A stretch of 34,675 nt of DNA. Origin: Acidobacteriota bacterium. Lineage in GTDB: Bacteria; Acidobacteriota; Vicinamibacteria; Marinacidobacterales; Marinacidobacteraceae. The notes beneath the pieces are model-generated. The model saw nothing but the letters and a program-made list of their open reading frames with translations, did not search any database and had not been told where the DNA came from. The stretch covers positions 1 through 34,675 of the forward strand of contig JAJEIY010000066.1 of the NCBI GenBank assembly GCA_022828085.1. Reading direction: 5' to 3'. The position numbers were made by a program, and so were the translations under genes. This document shows positions 1 through 6,943 of this stretch, one piece after another (the first letter of the stretch is position 1; every line of letters starts with the position of its first letter).

Positions 1-46
1 TGCGGAGCACCGCGCGTGCCGGTCAGAGACCGGCGTTCCAAGCCGG
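1..46 (+). repeat. dispersed two-hairpin intergenic repeat, copy 1
   Basis: A GC-rich leader is followed by the stem GCCGGTC-AGA-GACCGGC at 18-34 and then the tail GTTCCAAGCCGG. The same architecture recurs at 79-131, 6410-6458 (inverted), 6572-6616, 27981-28047, 30741-30807 and 34556-34610 (inverted). It lies downstream of the molybdenum hydroxylase gene. No function is known; it resembles a REP-type element. Confidence 0.8.
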
Positions 47-78
47 GGGTGCCATCCCGCAGGTCAGTGGCGCACCGT

Positions 79-131
79 GCGCTGCGCTGTCGCGCAGCGC
101 GTGCCGGTCAGAGACCGGCGTTCCAAGCCGG
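79..131 (+). repeat. dispersed two-hairpin intergenic repeat, copy 2
   Basis: The first hairpin is GCGCTGCG (79-86) pairing with CGCAGCGC (93-100). The second is GCCGGTC-AGA-GACCGGC (103-119), and the conserved tail GTTCCAAGCCGG ends at 131. It sits 24 bases beyond the stop codon of the minus-strand gene that follows, so it could double as its 3' stem-loop. Confidence 0.8.
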
Positions 132-154
132 TGCGCCGTCAGTCGCCGGAGCGC

Positions 155-2461
155 TCAGCCCTGCATGGCGCGCCAGACTTTTTCCGGGGTGAGCGGGGTG
201 TCGAGGTGCTCGATCCCGAACGGGCGTAGCGCATCCATGACTGCGTTGCAGACGGCCGGCGTGGAGCCGATGGTCGCGGCCTCGCCGATGCCCTTCACGC
301 CGAGGGGGTTCACCGGGGTCGGGGTGACGGTGCGGTGGAGCTCGTACTTGGGCAGCATGTCGGCCTTGGGCACGGCGTACTCGAGGAGCGTCGGGGTCAG
401 CAGGTTTCCGTCCGCGTCGTAGACGGCGTCTTCGTAGAGCGCCTGGGCGATGCCCTGCGCGAGCCCGCCGTGGACCTGCCCCTCGGCGAGCAGGGGGTTG
501 ATGACCTTGCCGCAGTCGTCCACCGAGATGTAGCGGAGGATCTCGGTCGCGCCGGTGTCGGGATCGATCTCGACGGCGCAGAGGTGCGTTCCGAAGGGGA
601 AGGTCTCGCCGGGCGGCTTGAAGTCCACGTCGGCCGTGAGGTCGGCCGAAGCCCCTTCGGGCGCCTCGGCCGAATACGCGAACGCCGCGATCTCGGACCA
701 CCCGACGGCCCGCGCCGGTGAGCCGGCGACGAAGAAGCGGCCGTCTTCGAAGCGGATGTCCTCGGTGGCCGCCTCGAGGAGCCTTGCGGCGAGCGCCTTC
801 GCCTTCTCGCGCACCGTTTCGGCGTTGTTGAAGATCGCGGCGCCGCCCACCGGGGCGCTGCGGCTGCCGAAGGTGCCGATCCCGCGGGGGCACTCGTCGG
901 TGTCGCCGTGGAGCACGGTGACGTCCTCCAGGTCAACCCCGAGCTGGTCGGCGGCGATCTGCGCCCAGGCGGTCTCGTGTCCCTGCCCGTGCGGCGAGGT
1001 TCCGCTGCGCACGGTGACCGCGCCGTCGGGCTCGACGGTGACGCCGCCGGCCTCCCAGGGCCCGAAGCCGCAGATCTCCACGTAGCAGGCGAGTCCGATG
1101 CCGAGCGGCTTGCCGCCCTCGGCGCGTCGCCGGGCCTGCTCGGCGCGGAGCCCGGCGTAGTCGCCGGCCTCGAGCGCCTTGTCGAGCGCCTTCTCGTATT
1201 CGCCGCTGTCGTAGGTGAGGCCGGTCGCCGTCCGGTAGGGGAACTTGTGCGGCGGGATCAGGTTGCGGCGGCGGATCTCCGCCGGATCGATGCCGAGCCG
1301 GCCGGCCAGCACGTCGAGCGCGCGCTCGATCAGGTAGGTGGCCTCCGGACGGCCGGAGCCGCGGTAGGGCTCGTTCGGCGCGGTGTTCGTGAAGGCGCCG
1401 GTCGCGTGGGCGTGCGCGGTGGCGACGTCGTAGGGTCCCACGATCATCGCCCCGGTGAGCGACGGGGTCGTCGGGCCGGGACGGCTGAAGTAGGCGCCCG
1501 AGTCGTAGAGGACGTCCACGTCGCAGTGGCGGACCCGCCCGTCCCGCTCGGCCGCGACATCGAGGGTCACGAACAGGTTGCGGCCGTGGGTGGTGGTCTG
1601 GAAGTCCTCGGTGCGGGTCGCGAACCAGCGGACCGGCCGGCCGAGCTTCAGCGCCAGCCAGGGGACCAGCACCTCCTCGGCGTAGAGGTTCGCCTTCGCG
1701 CCGAACCCGCCGCCCACCTCGGGGGCGATCGTCCGGAGACGTTCCTCGGGGATCCCCAGGATGCGCGCGACGCTCGACTTGACGCGGTGCGCCGACTGGG
1801 TGGAGGTCCACATGGTCACCCGGTCGCCGTCCACCCGGGCCGCGACCGCCCGCGCTTCCATGGCGCTCGGGATCAGCCGCTGGATCCGGAAATCGAGCGA
1901 GACCTCGACCTCCCCCTGCGCCGCCTCGGGCGCGCCCTCGGGATGGAGTTCCCAGACGAAGGCCCGGTTCCCCTCCGCCTCCTCGTAGAGCGGCTCGGCG
2001 CCCTCGGCCCGCGCTGCCCGGGAATCGCCGGCGCCGGGGAGGTCCCGGTAGTCCACGTCGACCAGTGCGGCGGCGTCGGCCGCCTGCGCGGCGGTTTCCG
2101 CCACCACGGCGACCACCGGGTCGCCGACGGTGAGCACCTTCTTGTCGGCGAGTGCCCAGCGCGCGGGGATGTGAAGCTCGGTGAACGCTCCCCCGTCCGG
2201 GGCCTTGGCCACCGGGAAGGGCCGCTTCAGCGTCGGGAGGATGTCCGCCGCGGTGAACACCCCGGCGACGCCCGGCGCGGCGCCGGCTTCCCCGGTCTCG
2301 ATCGAGACGATCTCCGCGTGCGGATACGGGCTCCGCACCACCGCGAGATGGAGGGCGCCGGGGAGCGGGATGTCCGGGGTGTACTGGGCCTGACCGGTGA
2401 CCAGCCGGGGATCCTCCCGCCTCCGGACCCGTTCGCCGATGGTCTGGGTTCTGATCGCCAA
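155..2461 (-). CDS. xanthine dehydrogenase/CO dehydrogenase-family molybdopterin-binding large subunit
   Basis: A 768-residue protein of the molybdenum hydroxylase large-subunit family (CoxL/XdhA type), which binds Mo-molybdopterin cytosine dinucleotide and hydroxylates aldehydes, purines or similar substrates. Visible marks are the N-terminal GERVRRREDPRLVTG block, GGGFGAK in the cofactor region, PYRGSGRPE at the active-site loop, and GIGEAATIGSTPA near the C-terminus holding the catalytic Glu. The loop is of the AYRGAGR kind and lacks the AYxCSFR Cys of form-I CO dehydrogenase, so true CO oxidation is unlikely. The length is normal for the family. The start is a TTG at 2461, chosen because the family begins about ten residues before the EDPRL motif. 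The [2Fe-2S] and FAD subunits are not next to it in this window. It is divergent from the ABC operon. Confidence 0.9.
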   Translation of the reverse strand: MAIRTQTIGERVRRREDPRLVTGQAQYTPDIPLPGALHLAVVRSPYPHAEIVSIETGEAGAAPGVAGVFTAADILPTLKRPFPVAKAPDGGAFTELHIPARWALADKKVLTVGDPVVAVVAETAAQAADAAALVDVDYRDLPGAGDSRAARAEGAEPLYEEAEGNRAFVWELHPEGAPEAAQGEVEVSLDFRIQRLIPSAMEARAVAARVDGDRVTMWTSTQSAHRVKSSVARILGIPEERLRTIAPEVGGGFGAKANLYAEEVLVPWLALKLGRPVRWFATRTEDFQTTTHGRNLFVTLDVAAERDGRVRHCDVDVLYDSGAYFSRPGPTTPSLTGAMIVGPYDVATAHAHATGAFTNTAPNEPYRGSGRPEATYLIERALDVLAGRLGIDPAEIRRRNLIPPHKFPYRTATGLTYDSGEYEKALDKALEAGDYAGLRAEQARRRAEGGKPLGIGLACYVEICGFGPWEAGGVTVEPDGAVTVRSGTSPHGQGHETAWAQIAADQLGVDLEDVTVLHGDTDECPRGIGTFGSRSAPVGGAAIFNNAETVREKAKALAARLLEAATEDIRFEDGRFFVAGSPARAVGWSEIAAFAYSAEAPEGASADLTADVDFKPPGETFPFGTHLCAVEIDPDTGATEILRYISVDDCGKVINPLLAEGQVHGGLAQGIAQALYEDAVYDADGNLLTPTLLEYAVPKADMLPKYELHRTVTPTPVNPLGVKGIGEAATIGSTPAVCNAVMDALRPFGIEHLDTPLTPEKVWRAMQG

Positions 2462-2580
2462 GTCTGGGTGCGCCGTCCGAAGGGTCCGCGATTCTAACGA
2501 CCGGAACCCGCGTGACCCCGTAATAACGTTGCCCGCCAGGTCGTATTCGTCAGCACGGCCCGCTCCTTCGACGCACCCGT

Positions 2581-3504
2581 ATGTCTTCCGAACCCCACTC
2601 GACGGCGCCGCTCGCGCGCCTCTCCGGCGTGAGCCACCGCTACGGGGACGTCCTCGCGCTCGATCGGCTCGATCTCGAAGTCCGCGAGGGCGAGGTGCTG
2701 GCGGTGCTCGGTCCGAACGGCGCCGGCAAGACCACCGCGGTCAGCCTGCTGCTCGGGACGCTGACGCTGCAGACCGGCGCCGCCCGGGTCTTCGGGAGCG
2801 CCCCGGACGCCGCCGAGGTGCGGCTCCGGCGCGGCGCCATGCTCCAGGTTTCCGGGGTCCCACATACGCTCACCGTCGCGGAGCATCTGGCGCTCTTCCG
2901 CGCCTACTACCCGTCGCCGCTGCCGACGGCGCGCCTGCTGGAAATGGCGGGGCTTCAGGAGATCCGCGACCGGCGGTTCGCAAAGCTCTCCGGCGGACAG
3001 AAGCAGCGGGTGATGTTTGCTCTGGCGCTCGCCGGCGATCCCGAGCTGGTCTTCCTGGACGAGCCGACCGCCGGGCTCGATCTCGACGGCCGCCGCCGCC
3101 TCTGGGACGAGATTCGCGGACTCAAGGCGGCCGGGCGCACCGCCGTGCTGACCACGCACTATCTGGAGGAGGCGGATGCCCTCGCGGACCGGATCGCGGT
3201 GATCCACCGGGGGCGGCTGATCGCCGAAGGGACGCCGGAGAAGATCAAGTCCCGGACCGCCGGGCGGGTGGTGCGCTGCGTCACGAAGATCAGCGCCGAA
3301 ACGGCGCGGTCTCTTCCCGAGGCTGCCCGCGTCGAGACGAAGGGGCAGCACCTCGAGATCGTGACCGCCGGGCCGGAGGCGCTGCTCCGCCGGATGTTCC
3401 AGATGGACCCCGGGCTGAGCGATCTCACCGTGGTTGGCGCGGGGCTCGAGGAGGCCTTCCTCGCGCTCACCGGCGACGGCGCCGGGGCGGACGGAGGGAC
3501 GTAG
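2581..3504 (+). CDS. ABC transporter ATP-binding protein (CcmA/DrrA-like)
   Basis: A 307-residue cytoplasmic ATPase that would power an ABC-2 exporter. The Walker A motif GPNGAGKTT is near residues 44-52, the signature LSGGQKQR near 137, and Walker B LVFLDEPTAGLD follows, then the switch His in LTTHYLEE. A C-terminal extension of about 90 residues is typical of the DrrA/CcmA group. Its stop codon abuts the ATG of the permease (TAGATG), so the two are co-translated. No clear Shine-Dalgarno sequence precedes the ATG at 2581; the 119-base gap to the divergent gene must carry the promoters. The substrate cannot be told from sequence. The downstream hydrolase and TPR genes are in the same operon. 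Confidence 0.93.
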   Translation: MSSEPHSTAPLARLSGVSHRYGDVLALDRLDLEVREGEVLAVLGPNGAGKTTAVSLLLGTLTLQTGAARVFGSAPDAAEVRLRRGAMLQVSGVPHTLTVAEHLALFRAYYPSPLPTARLLEMAGLQEIRDRRFAKLSGGQKQRVMFALALAGDPELVFLDEPTAGLDLDGRRRLWDEIRGLKAAGRTAVLTTHYLEEADALADRIAVIHRGRLIAEGTPEKIKSRTAGRVVRCVTKISAETARSLPEAARVETKGQHLEIVTAGPEALLRRMFQMDPGLSDLTVVGAGLEEAFLALTGDGAGADGGT

Positions 3505-4293
3505 ATGGCGGCCCACTCCGCGCGCGTCCTGCGACGCGGCCTCTTCTGGCAACTGAGGATTGCGCTCCTCGAAACGCGGTTCCAGTTCCTGGGGTATCTG
3601 CGGTTGCCGGCGTTCGCCGTGCCGACGCTTCTCTTTCCGCTGTTCTTCTACCTGTTCTTCGGCGTCTTGTTCCAGCAGGGCGGCGTGTCGCTCACGGCGC
3701 CGACCTACATGCTGGCGACCTATGCCGTGTTCGGCGTTCTCGCTCCGTCGATCTTCGGCTTCGGGGTCGGACTCGCGCAGGAACGCGACACCGGGGCGCT
3801 CCTGCTGAAGCGGACGACGCCGATGCCCACCGCCGCCTACCTGTTCGCGCGGGTGGGGGTGGCGATGATCTTCGGGGCGGTGGTGGTGGCCAGCCTGTTT
3901 CTGCTCGCCGGATTCGCCGCGGGGGTGGAGCTCCACCGCTGGCAGTGGTTCGCGCTCGCCGCCGTCATCCTCGCCGGAGTGCTCCCGCTGAGCGCCGTGG
4001 GCCTCGCGATCGGCGCGTGGGCGAAGCAGCAGGCCGCGGTGGCGGTGGTGAACCTCCTCTTCATCGGCATGTCGGTGCTCTCGGGGCTCTGGTTCCCCAT
4101 CCACATGCTTCCGGGGTTCCTGCAGGACTTCGCCAACGTTTTTCCGGCGTACCACCTCGGCCAACTGGCGCTGAAGGTGATTGATCTCGATCTGGGCCGC
4201 CCGCTGTGGTTCCACCTCGCGCTCCTGGGCGGGCAGACAGCGGTCTGCCTCGCGGTGGCGGCGGCGGGCTTCCGGAGGTTCTCGGGGCGGTGA
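3505..4293 (+). CDS. ABC-2 type transporter permease
   Basis: A 262-residue polytopic membrane protein and the partner of the preceding ATPase. About six hydrophobic segments are visible, the first around residues 35-60 (AVPTLLFPLFFYLFFGVLF) and later ones around 110-140, 145-170 and 175-195, with a last one near the C-terminus. The arrangement and the motif LSGLWFPIHMLPGFLQ match the ABC-2 permease family (DrrB/YadH-like). The start codon directly follows the ATPase stop. The stop TGA overlaps the GTG start of the next gene by three bases (GTGA). Export of a lipid, drug or polysaccharide is possible; nothing in the sequence decides. Confidence 0.9.
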   Translation: MAAHSARVLRRGLFWQLRIALLETRFQFLGYLRLPAFAVPTLLFPLFFYLFFGVLFQQGGVSLTAPTYMLATYAVFGVLAPSIFGFGVGLAQERDTGALLLKRTTPMPTAAYLFARVGVAMIFGAVVVASLFLLAGFAAGVELHRWQWFALAAVILAGVLPLSAVGLAIGAWAKQQAAVAVVNLLFIGMSVLSGLWFPIHMLPGFLQDFANVFPAYHLGQLALKVIDLDLGRPLWFHLALLGGQTAVCLAVAAAGFRRFSGR

Positions 4294-5627
4294 GTGACGT
4301 GGCCGCCGCCGAGCGTTCTCCCTGGCGCCGCGATCCGTGGATCGCCCTGGCCGCGGTCGCGGTGTTCGCCGGCATCGTGATGATCCTCCCGGTGCCGGAA
4401 CCCGCGGACCCTCCCGGCGGACCGCTCCCCGAGACGAACTTCGCAGTAGTGGACGTGACGGTGTTCGACGGGGAGGCGTTCCGGCCCCATCGGGACGTCT
4501 GGGTCGAGGACGGCCGCATCCGCGCGGTCGGACAGCGTCTCGCGCTCCCGGACGGCCTGCCCCGGGTGGACGGCCGCGGGCACACCCTGCTGCCGGGGCT
4601 GATCGACGCCCACACCCACACCTACGGGATGATGCTGACCGACGCGCTGCGCTTCGGGGTGACCACCGTGTTCGACCAGTTCACGATGCCCTCGCTCGCC
4701 GCGGCGAAGCGTCCGGCCCGCGAGCGCCTCGCCCGGGGCGACGAGTCCGACCTGTTCTCCGCCGGGAATCTCGCCACCGCGCCCGGAGGGCACGGCACGC
4801 AGTTCGGGGTCCCGGTGGAGACGCTGACGACTCCCGAAGAGGCGGCGGCCTTCGTCCGCGCGCGGAAGGAGGAGGGCGCCGACTGGGTCAAGATCGTCTG
4901 GGAGGACGGCGGCACCTTCGGCGCGGACATCCCGACGCTCGACCGGGAGACCATCGCCGCGGTCATCGAGGCCGCCCACGCCGAGGAGCTGCTCGCTGTC
5001 ATCCACGCCAGCACGCTGGAACACAGCCTCGCCGCCCTCGACATGGGCATCGACGGGTTCGTTCACGTCTGGGGCGACGAAGTCATCTCCGAGGCGGACG
5101 CGGCCCGTTTCGCCGAAGCGGGGGTGTTCGTGATCCCGACGCTCTCCGTGCGGGTGGCGGCGGCGGGGGAGTCCATGGGGCCGGCGCTCCTGGAAGCGAC
5201 GGAGCCGGAGCACGTGTCGCCGATGCAGCGCCAGACGCTGACGCAGACGTTTCCCCGGCCGGTCGGAACCAGCGAGGCGGCCGTCGAGAGCGTCCGCCGG
5301 CTCCACGCGGCGGGCGTGCGGATCCTCGCGGGGACCGACGCTCCGAACCCGGGGACCGGCTTCGGCATCTCCATGCACGGGGAGCTGCGGCTGCTGGAGC
5401 GCGCCGGACTGAGCGCGGCGGAGGCGCTGGCGGCGGCGACCGGCGTGGCCGCCGATGCCTTCGGGGTCGAGGATCGGGGCCGGCTCGCGCGCGGCCGGAT
5501 CGCGGACCTGCTGCTGGTGGCCGGCGATCTCGAGAGCGACCTGAGCCGGAGCGCGGCGATCGCGGGGGTCTGGAAGGACGGCTTCCCGGTCGAGGCCGCG
5601 TGGACGCTGCCGCAGGAGCCGCAGTGA
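4290..5627 (+). CDS. membrane-anchored amidohydrolase family protein
   Basis: A 445-residue metal-dependent hydrolase. I chose the GTG at 4290 because it overlaps the permease stop (GTGA) and has GGAGG about 11 bases upstream; an earlier in-frame start at 4206 would lie inside the permease gene. The N-terminus has a membrane helix (WIALAAVAVFAGIVMILPV), so the enzyme is probably tethered to the inner membrane facing the periplasm. Metal-ligand motifs of the amidohydrolase fold are present: HTHT after LLPGLIDA, a Lys in WVKIVW, His in AVIHAS and FVHVW, and Asp in LAGTDAPNPG. It is like imidazolonepropionase-type and Xaa-Pro-dipeptidase-type amidohydrolases. The substrate is unknown. It is coupled to the TPR gene downstream. 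Confidence 0.88.
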   Translation: MSDVAAAERSPWRRDPWIALAAVAVFAGIVMILPVPEPADPPGGPLPETNFAVVDVTVFDGEAFRPHRDVWVEDGRIRAVGQRLALPDGLPRVDGRGHTLLPGLIDAHTHTYGMMLTDALRFGVTTVFDQFTMPSLAAAKRPARERLARGDESDLFSAGNLATAPGGHGTQFGVPVETLTTPEEAAAFVRARKEEGADWVKIVWEDGGTFGADIPTLDRETIAAVIEAAHAEELLAVIHASTLEHSLAALDMGIDGFVHVWGDEVISEADAARFAEAGVFVIPTLSVRVAAAGESMGPALLEATEPEHVSPMQRQTLTQTFPRPVGTSEAAVESVRRLHAAGVRILAGTDAPNPGTGFGISMHGELRLLERAGLSAAEALAAATGVAADAFGVEDRGRLARGRIADLLLVAGDLESDLSRSAAIAGVWKDGFPVEAAWTLPQEPQ

Positions 5628-6358
5628 GCCGGCGTCTTCTTCGCGCCGCGTGCCTTTTCGTCGCGCCGCTGCCCGCCTTCGCCCAGACCCCCGCGCCGTC
5701 GCTGCTGGCCATCGAGAGCGCCTACTACGCGGGCGAGCCGGAAGCTGGCCGCGAGGCGCTCGAAGCGCTCGGCGAGACCGACGAGGTCACCCGCGCCTGG
5801 GCGCTCTGGCGCGTCGCCGGCATGCACCGGATTCGCGAGGTGAACCGGCAGACGAAGCGGCGGCACGAACGGATCCGGAAGCCCCTGCTCGAAGAGGCCG
5901 AGGCGCTGATGAAGGCGCGGATCGAAGCCCATCCGGACGACGCCGAGGCGCACCTCGTCCTGTCGCAGGTTTACCAGGCGCGGATCACCGGGATGATGTC
6001 CGGGATGCGCTTCGGCCGGCGGTCCGGCGAGACGCTGGACCGGTCGCTCGAACTCGGGCCCGGCGACCCGCGCGCCCTCTACCTGAAGGGGGTCAACCAG
6101 CTCATGGCGCCGGGCCCGTTCGGGAACCGGGAGGAGGCGCGCCGCAACCTGGAGGCGGCGGTGGCGCGCTTCGCGGAGGGTGCTCCGGCGGGGGTCTTCT
6201 GGTGGGGCGAGCCGGAGGCGCACGCCTTCCTCGGTCTGTCGTACGCGCGGGAGAACCAGCGCGACGAGGCCCGCGCGGCGTACGACCGGGCGCTGGAACT
6301 GGAGCCCGGATTCGACTGGGTCCGCGAAAGGCTGCTCCCGGACCTGGAGAGCCCGTAG
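5624..6358 (+). CDS. exported TPR-repeat protein
   Basis: A 244-residue protein starting at a GTG that overlaps the stop of the amidohydrolase gene (GTGA). The first 22 or so residues are a signal peptide: Arg-rich start, hydrophobic core LLRAACLFVAPLPAFA, and AQ at the cleavage site. The rest is alpha-helical with tetratricopeptide-like units, for example around EAHLVLSQVYQARI, DPRALYLKGVNQL and AHAFLGLSYARENQRDEARAAYDRALEL. It has no enzymatic motif. It is the last gene of the ABC operon and may be a periplasmic scaffold for the exporter or the hydrolase; that role is inference from position only. Confidence 0.85.
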   Translation: MSRRLLRAACLFVAPLPAFAQTPAPSLLAIESAYYAGEPEAGREALEALGETDEVTRAWALWRVAGMHRIREVNRQTKRRHERIRKPLLEEAEALMKARIEAHPDDAEAHLVLSQVYQARITGMMSGMRFGRRSGETLDRSLELGPGDPRALYLKGVNQLMAPGPFGNREEARRNLEAAVARFAEGAPAGVFWWGEPEAHAFLGLSYARENQRDEARAAYDRALELEPGFDWVRERLLPDLESP

Positions 6359-6409
6359 GGGGAAGCGCACCGGCTGGGAACCCAGCCTTCAGCACGCCTC
6401 GGTGACGCA

Positions 6410-6458
6410 CCGGCTTGGAACGCCGACCTCTGGTCGGCACAGCGGGCCGGAGGCCCGC
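6410..6458 (-). repeat. dispersed two-hairpin intergenic repeat, copy 3 (inverted)
   Basis: On the minus strand this reads hairpin GCGGGCCTCCGGCCCGC, then GCCGACC-AGA-GGTCGGC, then GTTCCAAGCCGG. The stem bases differ from copies 1 and 2 in a compensated way (GGTC/GACC becomes GACC/GGTC). Confidence 0.8.
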
Positions 6459-6571
6459 GGACGACGTGCCGCTATCCGCCTTGGGCGACCAAGGCCCGGG
6501 CACATCCCGCCTGTTGAGTTGCACAGAGGGAAGAGCCCCATCGGGCACGTCAGCGCGGCGCCGCGCGCGGA

Positions 6572-6616
6572 GCGGAGCACCGCGCGTGCCGACCGGAGGT
6601 CGGCGTTCCCAGCCGG
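6572..6616 (+). repeat. dispersed two-hairpin intergenic repeat, copy 4
   Basis: It has the leader GCGGAGCACCGCGC as in copies 1 and 7, then the stem GCCGACC-GGA-GGTCGGC and the slightly changed tail GTTCCCAGCCGG. It lies between the TPR gene and the palindrome array. Confidence 0.75.
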
Positions 6617-6649
6617 CGGCGCCATCACGGCTGTTGTCCGACCCGCACC

Positions 6650-6890
6650 GCTAGCGCTACATGTTGCCGGAGGACCGGCTAGTGCTACATGTAGCAGGCC
6701 AGCCGGCTCCGCCAGTGCTACATGTTCTTCCCGGAGGCCGCGCTAGTGCTACATGTAGCAGGCCAGCCGGCTCCGCTACCGCTACATGTTCCTCCCGCAG
6801 GATCGGCTACTGCGACATGTAGCTGGCCGGCGGACTCCGCTACTGCTACACGTCGCTTTCGGAGGATCGGCTGGTGCGACATGTAGCCGC
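6650..6890. repeat. array of eight ~12-bp palindromes (GCTACATGTAGC type), ~64-bp tandem units
   Basis: Copies begin at 6656, 6684, 6717, 6748, 6781, 6812, 6845 and 6876, giving spacings of 28, 33, 31, 33, 31, 33 and 31 bases. Perfect or near-perfect forms are GCTACATGTAGC (6684, 6748) and GCGACATGTAGC (6812, 6876); alternate copies are half-degenerate (GCTACATGTT..). The spacers alternate between a GGAGGAtCGGCTa type and a GGCCaGCCGGCTCCGC type, so the real unit is about 64 bp repeated nearly four times. The last copy ends 57 bases before the ATG of the next gene. It may be an operator array or a structural repeat; unknown. Confidence 0.85.
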
Positions 6891-6943
6891 CGAGAAAACT
6901 CCCCCGTGGGTCTGGTAGTTTCGGTCCCCCCCGGAGGTCCCCC

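Larger units (their letters stand above)
6359..6943. other. 585-base gene-free gap rich in repeats
   Basis: There is no convincing gene here. It holds an inverted copy of the dispersed two-hairpin repeat (6410-6458), a direct copy (6572-6616), and the palindrome array at 6650-6890. A Shine-Dalgarno GGAGG stands about 9 bases before the ATG at 6944. Short reading frames across it are made of the repeats themselves and look spurious. Confidence 0.8.

Noticed and set aside
155..2461. Form-I aerobic CO dehydrogenase large subunit
   Set aside because: The active-site loop is PYRGSGR without the Cys of the AYxCSFR motif, and no small or medium subunit lies beside it in the window.
4206..4289. Longer N-terminus of the membrane amidohydrolase
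   Set aside because: It would lie within the permease gene and is Gly/Arg/Pro-rich; the GTG at 4290 has a good ribosome binding site and places the membrane helix near the start.
6650..6890. CRISPR array
   Set aside because: The repeats are short palindromes, the spacers are themselves repeated in two types, and there are no cas genes.
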